Assembly: GCA_024695235.1 (NCBI GenBank)
Contig: JAILIP010000016.1
Span: forward strand, 1 to 57,609
Length of the DNA stretch: 57,609 nt
Direction: 5' to 3'
Source of the DNA: Bacilli bacterium
GTDB lineage: Bacteria > Bacillota_I > Bacilli_A > RFN20 > CAG-826
Numbering within the stretch: the first letter of the stretch is position 1; every line of letters starts with the position of its first letter. A program made the position numbers and the translations under genes. This document shows positions 25,216 to 34,281 of this stretch, in pieces. The notes under the pieces were generated by a model. That model saw only the letters and a list, made by a program, of their open reading frames with translations. It was not told where the DNA came from and ran no database searches.

Positions 25216-25292
25216 CGTTTTAATCCTCCTATAAGTCTTGACTTAACCCACGGGAAGCGTCGGATTATTCGCTAGACGTAGACTAAGTTGCG
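25216..25292 (-). promoter_or_regulatory. rpsO leader, candidate S15 autoregulatory element
   Basis: About 77 nt of untranslated leader. TAAGT-CAAG-ACTTA forms a small hairpin immediately before the GGAGG site, and the region GCGAATAATCCGACGCTT with CCCGTGGG may fold upstream. I do not recognise a catalogued S15 motif, so autoregulation is inferred only from position. Confidence 0.3.
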
Positions 25293-25298
25293 TTATTA

Positions 25299-25327
25299 AA
25301 TATACAATATAAACATTGTATTTTCAA
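25299..25327 (-). promoter_or_regulatory. rpsO promoter
   Basis: On the minus strand TTGAAA and TATATT are exactly 17 bp apart, one of the best promoter matches in the window. Confidence 0.75.
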
Positions 25328-25330
25328 CCA

Positions 25331-27097
25331 TTAATTGTTGTTGAGTTGTAGTTGATACAGTTTGAAATAGTATCCTTTGTTTTTAAGAAGTTGCTGATGA
25401 GTTCCTTCTTCGACGATTTTACCGTTTTGCAAACAGATGATTTTGTCAGCATTTTGGATGGTTGAAAGGCGGTGTGCGACAACGAGCATTGTGCCGATTG
25501 ATTTCATTCTTTGGAGTGACTCTTGAATCAAAGATTCAGTTTCAGTGTCGATGTTCGCAGTTGCCTCATCAAGAATGAGTATTTGAGGGTCATGAATAAC
25601 AGTTCTAGCAAACGAGAGTAATTGTCTTTGTCCTTGGGAGAAGTTTTCACCTCTTTCGATGACTTCGCTATCGAGGCCTTTTTCAAGACGATAGATGAAC
25701 TTGTCAGCGTTCACATACTTACATACTTCATTCACTCGATCATCATCGATATTCTCATCATTCAAGGTGATGTTGTTTTTGATATTTCCAGAGAATAGGA
25801 ATACATCTTGGAGCATTTGTCCAATTGCTCTTCTAAGTGATTCAATCTTGATGTCTTTAATATCGATATCATCAACGAGGATTTGGCCTTTTTGTATCTC
25901 GTAATTCCTTACAAGTAAGGAAAGTATTGTAGTTTTACCTGCACCTGTTGCACCTACAAAGGCACATGTTTCTTTTGGATTAATAACAAAGGAGACATCC
26001 TTTAAAATCCAGTTTTCTTTTTCATAAGCAAACCAAACGTTTCTAAATTCAATCTTGCCTTCAAAATGATCAATTTCTTTTGCGTCTTCTTTATCGAGTA
26101 CTTGCGGTTCAACATCTAGGAGGCTGAATAATCTTTCGGCAGCTGTTTTAGCCTGTTGAATATGATTGAGTTCATCAGCGAGAGATTGGATTGGTTGGAA
26201 GAACTTGGAAAGATACATGTAGAATGCAACTATCTCTCCTGCTGTAAGGGAGAATTTAACGCCAAGTATGAATGTGATTGCTAAAGCAACATATTGCATA
26301 AAGTTCACAAATGGACGGTACATTGAATAAGATATGACAATCTTGAAGTTCTCTTTGAGGAGGCGCTTATTTTTCTCTTCAAAGTCATCCGCTTTCTTCT
26401 TTTGCTTGTTAAATAGCTGGATGAGTCTCATACCCGAGAGGTTCTCAGAAATATAGGCGTTCAAATCGGAGATGTACGCTCTTTGTTGACGATATTGTTT
26501 TCCGACAATGTATCTAAAGATAAATGTTGCGATAAATATGATAACAACCATGGCAAGTTGAATAAGAGCAAGCCTCCAAGAGTAATAAACCATAATGGAA
26601 TATACAATGAGGGTTGTGAGGATATTTCTTGCAATATTCACCAAAGTGTTCGTGAAGAAATTACTCATTGCAGTCGTATAGTTTGCAACACGTGTGACAA
26701 GTGCACCAACAGGCATCTCATTAAACTGATTTAAGGACATCTTTTCGATGTGGTTAAAGACCTCTACTCTAAGGTTATAAATGATGATCTGCCCTGCTCT
26801 TTGTAGAATCATTGATTCAACATACAAGAAGACTTGGTTTATCAAAGATAAAGTGAAGTATCCAACCGCGACAAAGATGATGATTTTGAGTAGCTCACTT
26901 GTTGGAGAATTAAAGTTATCAACTAGCCGCGATAACATGATTGGAAGAATCGAATCACAAATGACATTTAAGATGATGAAGATAAACGCTAAAAGGAATC
27001 TCCACCAATGTGGTTTGACGTATTTTCCAATTCTCTTGAATAGCTCACGAGATGAGAGGGTCTTATCACCACGAAGCATCATAAGTTCTTCGTTCAT
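25331..27097 (-). CDS. ABC exporter half-transporter, subunit with degenerate signature
   Basis: A 588-residue fusion of a six-helix exporter membrane domain (about 1-320) and an ATPase. Walker A is GATGAGKTT (about 377-385) and Walker B with catalytic Glu is ILILDEATANID. The H-loop VVAHRLST is canonical, but the signature is FSQGQ instead of LSGGQ. It starts where its partner gene stops (one-base overlap). The pair forms a heterodimeric multidrug or lipid exporter of the BmrCD/TM287-288 type, with this subunit supplying the degenerate signature. Substrate unknown. Confidence 0.92.
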   Translation of the reverse strand: MNEELMMLRGDKTLSSRELFKRIGKYVKPHWWRFLLAFIFIILNVICDSILPIMLSRLVDNFNSPTSELLKIIIFVAVGYFTLSLINQVFLYVESMILQRAGQIIIYNLRVEVFNHIEKMSLNQFNEMPVGALVTRVANYTTAMSNFFTNTLVNIARNILTTLIVYSIMVYYSWRLALIQLAMVVIIFIATFIFRYIVGKQYRQQRAYISDLNAYISENLSGMRLIQLFNKQKKKADDFEEKNKRLLKENFKIVISYSMYRPFVNFMQYVALAITFILGVKFSLTAGEIVAFYMYLSKFFQPIQSLADELNHIQQAKTAAERLFSLLDVEPQVLDKEDAKEIDHFEGKIEFRNVWFAYEKENWILKDVSFVINPKETCAFVGATGAGKTTILSLLVRNYEIQKGQILVDDIDIKDIKIESLRRAIGQMLQDVFLFSGNIKNNITLNDENIDDDRVNEVCKYVNADKFIYRLEKGLDSEVIERGENFSQGQRQLLSFARTVIHDPQILILDEATANIDTETESLIQESLQRMKSIGTMLVVAHRLSTIQNADKIICLQNGKIVEEGTHQQLLKNKGYYFKLYQLQLNNN

Positions 27098-28905
27098 TAT
27101 TCGCCCTCCTTTAACTCTTGCTCAAGTTTTTGAGACATAACCATTTTTTGATAGGTTGGAGATATCTTCATCAAATTCTTTGGGGTGTCAAAAGCCTCCA
27201 CTGCTCCATCGTTTAAAACGATGATCTTGTCTAGATGAGATACAGTGGACACTCTTGAAGCTATTACTAGTAATGTCTGTTTGTTTGGAAGATTCTTTAG
27301 ATTGTTTAACATCTCTTCTTCAGTTGATAAATCAACTGCAGAGAACGAATCATCCAAAATCATGATTGGAGAATGCTTAAGATATGCTCTTGCTAAAGCG
27401 ATACGTTGCTTTTGGCCACCTGAAAGGGTAACACCTCTTTCTCCTGAGACTGTCTCATATTTCTTTTCGAAATGTTCAATATCAGTATCGATCGCAGCAA
27501 ATCTAGCGGCATCTTTTACATCATCCATTCCTAACTCTTCATTTGAGAAAGCAATGTTGTTTTTGATTGTATCTGAGAAAAGGAAATTATCTTGTGGAGC
27601 ATAGGCGATATTCTCTCTAAGTGAGTCGATATCTACATCCATTAAATCAACATCATCGATATATATCGATTTTGGCGCGAAGTTATATAGTCTTGTGAGC
27701 AATGATGCGATCGTTGTTTTTCCCGAGCCGATACGGCCGATTATGCCTATTTTATCGCCGGGATTAATGACAAGTGAAACGTTCTTGAGCGAATCATAGT
27801 TACCAGATGGGTATTTAAAGGATAATTCTTTGAATTCAATCTTTCCTTGAACATTAGTGAGCTTCACCGCATCTTCTTTAGACTTAACATCCTCTTCAGC
27901 ATCGAGGAAGTTAGATATTCTACCAAGTGAGGCTTTTGCTCTTGCACGCATAGCGATGACTTGTCCTAGAGCAATCATTGGCCAAATCAATGTATCAAGA
28001 TATCCGATGAAGGTAACTAGATTACCGACTTTTAGTTCTGCAACATAGTTGTAGTTAAATATTGTGAATGATAATGGGTTATCGTATATGCTTAGATATA
28101 CAAGATATCCTCCGAAGCCCACGACTAAGACGATCATCAATGCAATTAGGATAGAAATAATAGCTTCAAAGATAACATCGACTCTTACGAACTTGATGTT
28201 AATATCTTTGTTTTCCTTTGCTATTTTAGCAAAGCGATGCATTTCTTGACGTTCTTTAACAAAGGCTTTAATGACTCTAATGCCAGTGAAGTTTTCGTTA
28301 GCAAAGTCATATATCTTATCGTTAGCCTCTTGTCTTTTAGTCCACATCTTGGACATGAACTTTTCAACAAGTGCACCCCAAATGATAATTAAGACAAGAG
28401 GGATAAAAGATAAAAGGGATAACAAGACATTGAGTCTCACCATCTTGATGATGGAGAAAATCGATAGGAATATAGCGTCCACCATCATGAGTGTTCCCCA
28501 TGAGAAGTATTCCTCTATTGTTTCAGTATCACTGGTGAACCACGATAAAATCGTGCCGACCTTATTATCTTGATAATATTGACGAGATAACTTCTCGGCT
28601 TTTTCAAACATCTTTCGTCTTATATCAGCTTCGATTCTTTTAGAGGCTGAAAATAATGTGAGTCTCCAAAGAATTCTTCCAAGCATTAAGCCAAACGATA
28701 TAACAAGTATCTTTAAGGAGATATCTAATACAGTTTTGTATATTTCATTAGCAACATAATCAACAGTGAATAGATCCACTATTTGACCAAGATATTCAGG
28801 AATGTATAATTGGATCCAATCAATCGCGATCAATGTTAAAATACCTATTATAAATAGGTAGGAGTAACGAAGATAATAACGGTTGATATGTTTTCCAAAT
28901 ATCAT
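27097..28905 (-). CDS. ABC exporter half-transporter, subunit with degenerate Walker B and switch His
   Basis: A 602-residue exporter half: membrane domain to about 330, then ATPase with Walker A GRIGSGKTT and a canonical signature LSGGQKQRIALARAY. The catalytic Glu is replaced by Asp (MILDDSFSAVD) and the switch His by Ser (VIASRVSTV). This complements the degenerate signature of the partner, so one ATP site of the heterodimer is canonical and the other is not. The gene pair is inserted between ribF and rpsO in an otherwise conserved order. Confidence 0.92.
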   Translation of the reverse strand: MIFGKHINRYYLRYSYLFIIGILTLIAIDWIQLYIPEYLGQIVDLFTVDYVANEIYKTVLDISLKILVISFGLMLGRILWRLTLFSASKRIEADIRRKMFEKAEKLSRQYYQDNKVGTILSWFTSDTETIEEYFSWGTLMMVDAIFLSIFSIIKMVRLNVLLSLLSFIPLVLIIIWGALVEKFMSKMWTKRQEANDKIYDFANENFTGIRVIKAFVKERQEMHRFAKIAKENKDINIKFVRVDVIFEAIISILIALMIVLVVGFGGYLVYLSIYDNPLSFTIFNYNYVAELKVGNLVTFIGYLDTLIWPMIALGQVIAMRARAKASLGRISNFLDAEEDVKSKEDAVKLTNVQGKIEFKELSFKYPSGNYDSLKNVSLVINPGDKIGIIGRIGSGKTTIASLLTRLYNFAPKSIYIDDVDLMDVDIDSLRENIAYAPQDNFLFSDTIKNNIAFSNEELGMDDVKDAARFAAIDTDIEHFEKKYETVSGERGVTLSGGQKQRIALARAYLKHSPIMILDDSFSAVDLSTEEEMLNNLKNLPNKQTLLVIASRVSTVSHLDKIIVLNDGAVEAFDTPKNLMKISPTYQKMVMSQKLEQELKEGE

Positions 28906-28906
28906 A

Positions 28907-29800
28907 TTAGCCTAACCTAGCGATATCCTTTTTGATTTGAGCAATTAGCTCTTCAGTGTTAGAAAAAACTTTCTCATCACGCATGAATTCTAAAAACTCA
29001 ACATTTATATTTTTCTCATAATCAACGGAATTATAATCAGGGATATGGACTTCTAGGATAGGAAAATCTTCTTTATCAATAGTTGGATGTACTCCAACAT
29101 TAGCAATGGCTAAATGAGGCATGCCTTCAATATAGGCAATGACTTTATATACACCTAGTTTAGGAATGACATAGTTTGTGGATAGTTTTACATTTGCTGT
29201 GCGAATACCAAACTTTTCACCATTATGGTGACCTTCGACAACAATGCCATTCATTAAATAATTATGACCTAGTAGTTTGTTCGCAAGAGGAACATTGCCT
29301 TCTTTTAGAAGGGATATGATCTTTTGAGTGGATACTTTCTCTCCGTTATAGGTATATGTATCCACCACATGAACATCAAAACTCTTCTTAAGCATATCGA
29401 TTGTTCCAGCAGCATTCTTGCCAAAGCGATAGTCTTCTCCAACAAATACTTCTTTGACTTTGAGTTCTTTGAGATAATCGATGAACTGAGAGGCACTCAT
29501 ATCAAGGAATTCTCTATCGATGTGTTGGACTAAGTAATAGTCGACATATAATCGAGATAATAATCTAAATCTATCATTTAAAGAAGTTAAAACTTCTTTT
29601 GCTTTATAGTTATCAAGTAAAGAGGAGGCTGGTTGATCAAAAGTAAGCAAGGCTAAAGGAAATTGATGATGCTCATTAGCAAATTCAATCAACTTCTTAT
29701 GGCCAAGATGAATACCATCAAAATATCCTAGACAGACAGATATCTTTTCTGGGATTGTTTCACTATTCACTTTGCGTTCATATAGTTGAATCGTTTTCAT
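28907..29800 (-). CDS. ribF: Bifunctional riboflavin kinase / FAD synthetase
   Basis: Converts riboflavin to FMN and FMN to FAD. At 297 residues it has the usual length. The N-terminal adenylyltransferase domain has CLGYFDGIHLGHKKLI (HxGH-type motif, about 22-37) and VGEDYRFGKNAAGT (about 120-133). The C-terminal kinase domain has NYLMNGIVVEGHHNGEKFGI and RTANVKL. It overlaps truB by 4 bp, the common truB-ribF couple. AGAGGAT precedes the ATG. Confidence 0.96.
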   Translation of the reverse strand: MKTIQLYERKVNSETIPEKISVCLGYFDGIHLGHKKLIEFANEHHQFPLALLTFDQPASSLLDNYKAKEVLTSLNDRFRLLSRLYVDYYLVQHIDREFLDMSASQFIDYLKELKVKEVFVGEDYRFGKNAAGTIDMLKKSFDVHVVDTYTYNGEKVSTQKIISLLKEGNVPLANKLLGHNYLMNGIVVEGHHNGEKFGIRTANVKLSTNYVIPKLGVYKVIAYIEGMPHLAIANVGVHPTIDKEDFPILEVHIPDYNSVDYEKNINVEFLEFMRDEKVFSNTEELIAQIKKDIARLG

Positions 29801-30648
29801 CTTAATCCTCTAAGGCAAGTATATTTACTATTCTCGTTACGCTTATACATAGCTATGATACCATCTTCATCTTTGATGAGCACCTCTTCATTATCGCATT
29901 TAAGGAAAAGAGGTACACCATTTTTAACTTTTGAGGCTATTTCACCACTCACATTAATGGATGGAAAATCCTTTAGCATCTTTTCGATTGATAGGAGTTT
30001 ACTAGATGAAACATCCTCTGCCTTTATTGCGTCTTTCACATTAAAGTTATCAATCATCGTGCGTTCAAGTTCGCTTAGATGACCAACTGTTCCTAACTTC
30101 TCAGCAATATCTTCTCCAAGAGTTCTAACGTATGTGCCTTTGGATACTTTTGCGACGAAAGTGATAGATGCATCACTATAAGTGATAAGTTTGATGTCGT
30201 AAATAGTTATCTTTCTAGGTTTGCGTTCGACTTCTTCGCCTTTTCTAGCATATGCATAAAGGGGTTTACCATCTTTTTTGATAGCAGAATACATTGGAGG
30301 AATTTGTTCACTTTCTCCAAGGAAAGATTGAAGAACTTCGCTTATCTTTTCTATAGTGAGCTTTGGAACAGGTTTTTCTTCAATGATATTACCGGTAAGA
30401 TCACCGCTATCGGTTTTCTTGCCTAAGGCAATTGTTGCGATATATGTCTTGTTATGTCTTTCAAGGAATGGTGAGATTTTTGTCGCACTTCCAACAAGTA
30501 CTATGAGTAAACCAGTTGCAAAGGGATCTAAAGTGCCGATATGGCCAACTTTCTTCGTGCCTAAAATCTTTGATACTTCATTGACTTCGGCTCTAGAAGT
30601 AACACCAGCTTTTTTATTGATGAGTAAGCAACCAGATAATTGATTCAT
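29797..30648 (-). CDS. truB: tRNA pseudouridine-55 synthase
   Basis: TruB makes pseudouridine 55 in the T-loop of tRNAs. The 283 residues begin SGCLLINKKAGVTSR; the catalytic motif GHIGTLDPFATGLL (about 35-48) carries the Asp nucleophile, and KVSKGTYVRTLGEDIAEKLG (about 164-183) is the second conserved block. A perfect TATAAT ends 11 bp before ATG 30648 with no ribosome site, so the mRNA is probably leaderless. It is normally next to rbfA; here a gene on the other strand intervenes. Confidence 0.96.
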   Translation of the reverse strand: MNQLSGCLLINKKAGVTSRAEVNEVSKILGTKKVGHIGTLDPFATGLLIVLVGSATKISPFLERHNKTYIATIALGKKTDSGDLTGNIIEEKPVPKLTIEKISEVLQSFLGESEQIPPMYSAIKKDGKPLYAYARKGEEVERKPRKITIYDIKLITYSDASITFVAKVSKGTYVRTLGEDIAEKLGTVGHLSELERTMIDNFNVKDAIKAEDVSSSKLLSIEKMLKDFPSINVSGEIASKVKNGVPLFLKCDNEEVLIKDEDGIIAMYKRNENSKYTCLRGLR

Positions 30649-30667
30649 AATGTAAAACCATTATAAT
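30640..30667. promoter_or_regulatory. Overlapping divergent promoters of truB and the ttcA-like gene
   Basis: Plus strand: TTGATT (30640-30645), 16 bp, TATAAT (30662-30667), then 8 bp to ATG 30676. Minus strand: TATAAT at 30665-30660, 11 bp before ATG 30648. The two -10 boxes share four bases, and both mRNAs would start within about 5 nt of their start codons. The plus -35 box lies partly inside the truB start codon. Confidence 0.65.
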
Positions 30668-30675
30668 ATATTTCA

Positions 30676-31797
30676 ATGAAATCTATTAAGACTATTTTAG
30701 GTGGAATTAGACAAGCTGATCAAAAATATTCATTATTTAATGAAAAAGATCGCATTGTCATAGGCTTGAGTGGAGGCAAAGACTCCATGGCTTTACTGTA
30801 CACTCTTAACATGTATCGTAAGTTCGATTTCGTGAACTTTGAGATATTCCCAGTTACCCTTGATTTAGGCTTCCCTGGATTTGATGCTGAACCAATTAAA
30901 AATTATGTTGAATCACTTGGCTTAAAACTCACAGTTGTTGATTCAAAAGAAGTATATCAAGTGCTAAAAGCGCATCAAAAAGATGCCAAGCATCTTCCTT
31001 GCTCAATTTGTTCCAGAATGAAAAAGGCCGCAATCAATAAAGCCGCTAAAGATTTAAGATGCAATAAAGTTGCCTTTGCTCATCACGCAGATGATGCAAT
31101 TGAGACATACTTTATGAATACAATTCACGGGGGAAGAGTTGCTACTTTCCAACCGAAGATGTATCTAGAAAGAAGCGAGATTGAATTCATCCGTCCATTC
31201 ATCCATGTTCGCGAAGATGATATTAAGGCACTTGTAAAAGAAGAAAATATACCATTCTTTTCATCACATTGCCCAAATGATGGATTCACAATGAGAACTG
31301 AGATGAAAGAAATGCTTGATAAGATATACGAAAAATACCCTCAAGCAAAGCATAATTATCTCGTCATGATGTCCAATTACGAAAAAGAGATTCTCTTCAA
31401 TGATGATATAAATATCAAAATAGAAAGAAAAGACATCTATTTTAGACCGGTAATCAACGCGAATGATAGTTTAATCGAAACTAAAATTAGACTCGCTAAA
31501 AACGTCATTCGTTATGAAACCGACTTAAAGCGTTACGTAATCTTTAAAAAGAATAAACCAGTAGGCATATTCGCCTATCGCGATTTAGGCGATCACAAGA
31601 TTGAAATTGTGGATTTATTCCTCCTTAGAAGAAATATCGCTGATTTTAAATCAATTCTAAGATTCATTGAAATCCAACTATCACGAAAGATCATTCCTTT
31701 AGAATTACATATTCTAGATAAGGAATATAAAGATATATATTTAGAATCCGGATATGGAAAAACCCATATTAACGGGTTTATCAAGAAATTCAATTAG
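30676..31797 (+). CDS. TtcA/TilS-family tRNA-modifying PP-loop protein with a C-terminal extension
   Basis: A 373-residue protein. The PP-loop motif VIGLSGGKDSMALLY (about 28-42) activates tRNA with ATP. The Cys pair CSIC (about 112-115) and a later Cys in SSHCPNDGFT (about 198) match the Fe-S ligands of TtcA-type thiolases, so tRNA 2-thiolation is likely. Residues from about 255 form an extra domain (VIFKKNKPVGIFAYRDLG, then EIVDLFLLRR) that resembles a GNAT fold by strand pattern; this is a weak inference. No ribosome site is seen; a leaderless start is predicted. It overlaps rbfA tail to tail by 4 bp. Confidence 0.8.
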   Translation: MKSIKTILGGIRQADQKYSLFNEKDRIVIGLSGGKDSMALLYTLNMYRKFDFVNFEIFPVTLDLGFPGFDAEPIKNYVESLGLKLTVVDSKEVYQVLKAHQKDAKHLPCSICSRMKKAAINKAAKDLRCNKVAFAHHADDAIETYFMNTIHGGRVATFQPKMYLERSEIEFIRPFIHVREDDIKALVKEENIPFFSSHCPNDGFTMRTEMKEMLDKIYEKYPQAKHNYLVMMSNYEKEILFNDDINIKIERKDIYFRPVINANDSLIETKIRLAKNVIRYETDLKRYVIFKKNKPVGIFAYRDLGDHKIEIVDLFLLRRNIADFKSILRFIEIQLSRKIIPLELHILDKEYKDIYLESGYGKTHINGFIKKFN

Positions 31798-32168
31798 TCT
31801 TTAATATTGTTTTTCTTTTTCATCTCTTCGATTTGTTTAGCTTCACGAGCTAACACTTCTTCAAGATGTTCAGCTTGTTTATATGTTTCATCAAGTAGGA
31901 AGATGATTTCTGGAGTTTTTCTGATATCAATCTTTCTTGCTAAGGATGAACGAACATATCCTTTAACTTTGTTAAGCTCCTCTAGATTTTGATTTGGATA
32001 TTTTGCACCTAAAAAGGAAACATATACTTTTGCATATGAGAAGTCTTTAGAAACTTCTACTTCTGAGACTGTGCAAAAACCAATGCGAGGATTTTTAACT
32101 TCGAATTGAATGATTTCAGAAATATTCTTTCCAATGATAGATTGAATTCTTTGAGTTCTATCTGCCAT
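31794..32168 (-). CDS. rbfA: Ribosome-binding factor A
   Basis: RbfA is a KH-fold protein that helps 16S rRNA 5'-end maturation and 30S assembly. At 124 residues it starts [20 protein letters not shown] and has KVYVSFLGA, RSSLARKIDIRKTPEIIFLL (the conserved R-K-x-P-E block) and LDETYKQAEHLEEVLA. It follows infB with a one-base overlap, as in most bacteria. Confidence 0.95.
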   Translation of the reverse strand: MADRTQRIQSIIGKNISEIIQFEVKNPRIGFCTVSEVEVSKDFSYAKVYVSFLGAKYPNQNLEELNKVKGYVRSSLARKIDIRKTPEIIFLLDETYKQAEHLEEVLAREAKQIEEMKKKNNIKD

Positions 32169-34003
32169 TAGTCTTTCTCCACCATTTCATATCCTTCGAT
32201 GATGTCGGCTTCTTTTAAGTCATTGAAGTTTTCAATGTTAATACCACATTCAAATCCTTCTTTAACTTCTTTAGCGTCATCTTTAAATCTCTTTAGAGAT
32301 TTGATTTTGCCTTCATAGACAACAACACCATCACGGATAAGTCTAATTAATGAGTTAGCCTTAATTGATCCAGATGTAACATAACATCCAGCAATTGTAC
32401 CAATCTTAGAAATCTTAACAAGCTGACGAACTTCTGCTTGACCAGTGATTTGCTCAACTTTTTCTTTTTTGAGCATACCTTTCATAGCGGCTTCCATTTC
32501 ATTTAAGAGATCATAGATAATTCTATGGAGTCTAATTTCAACTTTCTCAGCTTCAGCTTTTTGAGTAATAGCTGCGCTTGGTCTAACGTTAAATCCATAT
32601 ATAATTGCGCCTGAAGCACTTGCAAGCATGATATCACTATCAGAGATAGCACCTGCTGCAGCATGGATAACGTTAAGTTTAACTTGATCGTTATTAAGTT
32701 TAATTAATGAAGACTTAATAGCTTCGGCGGATCCTGTTGTATCAGCTTTGATGATAATATTAACAGTTTGGACCTCACCTTCATGGATTCTGTTGTATAG
32801 ATCATCAAGGGATGCTCCACCACTAGCATTTTGTTCTTCTTGCTTTTTAAGTAAGGAACGTTTAAATGCAATATCTTTGGCTTGCTTTTCAGTTGGGAAG
32901 GCCATGAAGTGATCACCGGCATTTGGAACTTCACTTAAACCGATGACACTGACAGGTGTTCCTGGAACAGCACTTTTAACGATTTTCTTATATTCGTTCG
33001 TCATACGACGAATTTTTCCATAAGCGGTACCGACAACAACATAGTCTTGGAATGTTAATGTACCATTTTGGACTAAAAGTGTTGCCTTAGGACCTTCACC
33101 CTTATCAAGGTTAGCTTCGATAACTGTACCAATCGCGTAACGATTTGGGTTAGCTTTAAGTTCAAGCATTTCACTTACAACAACAATAGCTTCAAGTAAT
33201 TCTTTGATACCAATGTTTTTCTTAGCTGAAATCTCACAGCAAATGTTTTCACCACCATATTCTTCTGGGATGATGTCATAGTTCATGAGTTCAGTTTTAA
33301 TTTTTTCAGGATTTGCGCCTTCCTTATCAATTTTATTGATAGCAACGATAATTGGGACGCCTGCTGCTTTAGCGTGGCTAATAGCTTCTTCTGTTTGAGG
33401 CATAACACCATCATCAGCAGCGACAACTAAAACAACGATATCTGTAACAGCAGCACCACGGCTACGCATAGCGGTAAAGGCTTCGTGCCCTGGAGTGTCT
33501 AAGAAGGTAATCTTTGTACCATTGATTTCTTTTTGATAAGCACCAATGGCTTGGGAAATACCACCGACTTCGCTTTCAACAAGCTTAGAATTACGGATAG
33601 CGTCGATTAATGTTGTTTTACCATGGTCAACGTGACCCATGATTGTAACAATTGGGGCACGAGGAAGTAGATCCTCTGGTTTATCGACAATTTCCATCTC
33701 TTCGAAATTTTCTTCGGCAACGATTTTTTCTTTCTTGAAGTCATAGCCGAATTCAAGGCATACTAAACCGATTGTCTCATCATCGAGAGTTTGATTGATT
33801 GTCACCATCTTCTTGTTCATAAACAAGAACTTGATGATATCAGAGGCATTTAAATTTAATTCTTTAGCGAGTTCTCCGACACTCATATTGCGAGTGTAGA
33901 CGAACACACCATTATTGACTTTTGAGTCAAATCCACCCTTTTTGGAAGTGTTATTTTGAGGAATATTACTTCGGCGGGAATCGTTTTTATGTTTATTTGA
34001 CAT
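32168..34003 (-). CDS. infB: Translation initiation factor IF-2 (short form)
   Basis: IF-2 delivers fMet-tRNA to the 30S subunit. At 611 residues it lacks the long N-terminal extension of Bacillus (about 716) and E. coli (890); one IF2_N segment remains ([20 protein letters not shown], about 40-59). The G domain has [10 protein letters not shown] (G1), DTPGHEAFT (G3) and AINKIDKEG (G4). C-terminal domains with [20 protein letters not shown] and AGCYVTSG bind initiator tRNA. It is in the nusA operon, 15 bp after rnpM. Confidence 0.97.
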   Translation of the reverse strand: MSNKHKNDSRRSNIPQNNTSKKGGFDSKVNNGVFVYTRNMSVGELAKELNLNASDIIKFLFMNKKMVTINQTLDDETIGLVCLEFGYDFKKEKIVAEENFEEMEIVDKPEDLLPRAPIVTIMGHVDHGKTTLIDAIRNSKLVESEVGGISQAIGAYQKEINGTKITFLDTPGHEAFTAMRSRGAAVTDIVVLVVAADDGVMPQTEEAISHAKAAGVPIIVAINKIDKEGANPEKIKTELMNYDIIPEEYGGENICCEISAKKNIGIKELLEAIVVVSEMLELKANPNRYAIGTVIEANLDKGEGPKATLLVQNGTLTFQDYVVVGTAYGKIRRMTNEYKKIVKSAVPGTPVSVIGLSEVPNAGDHFMAFPTEKQAKDIAFKRSLLKKQEEQNASGGASLDDLYNRIHEGEVQTVNIIIKADTTGSAEAIKSSLIKLNNDQVKLNVIHAAAGAISDSDIMLASASGAIIYGFNVRPSAAITQKAEAEKVEIRLHRIIYDLLNEMEAAMKGMLKKEKVEQITGQAEVRQLVKISKIGTIAGCYVTSGSIKANSLIRLIRDGVVVYEGKIKSLKRFKDDAKEVKEGFECGINIENFNDLKEADIIEGYEMVEKD

Positions 34004-34018
34004 ATTATCTTTTCCTTT

Positions 34019-34273
34019 CTAATTAATTTCCTTTAAAAGTTCATCATATATAGATTCGTCAACTTTGACTTGGAATGCTTTATCTAGCACATGTTTTCTT
34101 TTGGCTAGAGCAATAGCATCTTTACTTTTAAGGATATAGGCTCCTCTTCCAGGAGCTTTGTCGGTAGGATCATAGAAGATCTCACCGGCTTTATTTTTGC
34201 AAACACGAAGAAGAGTATCCTTCGGATACATTTGGTTAGTTGCTAAGCATTTACGAAGTATAGTCTTCTTCAT
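34019..34273 (-). CDS. rnpM: RNase P modulator RnpM (YlxR, DUF448)
   Basis: An 84-residue basic protein of the YlxR family, shown in B. subtilis to bind the RNase P RNA. RKCLATNQMYPKDTLLRV and the signature GRGAYI (about 43-48) are intact. It lies 8 bp after nusA. The ribosomal protein L7Ae-family gene (rplGA/ylxQ) that usually follows it is missing. Confidence 0.92.
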   Translation of the reverse strand: MKKTILRKCLATNQMYPKDTLLRVCKNKAGEIFYDPTDKAPGRGAYILKSKDAIALAKRKHVLDKAFQVKVDESIYDELLKEIN

Positions 34274-34281
34274 AGTTATCC

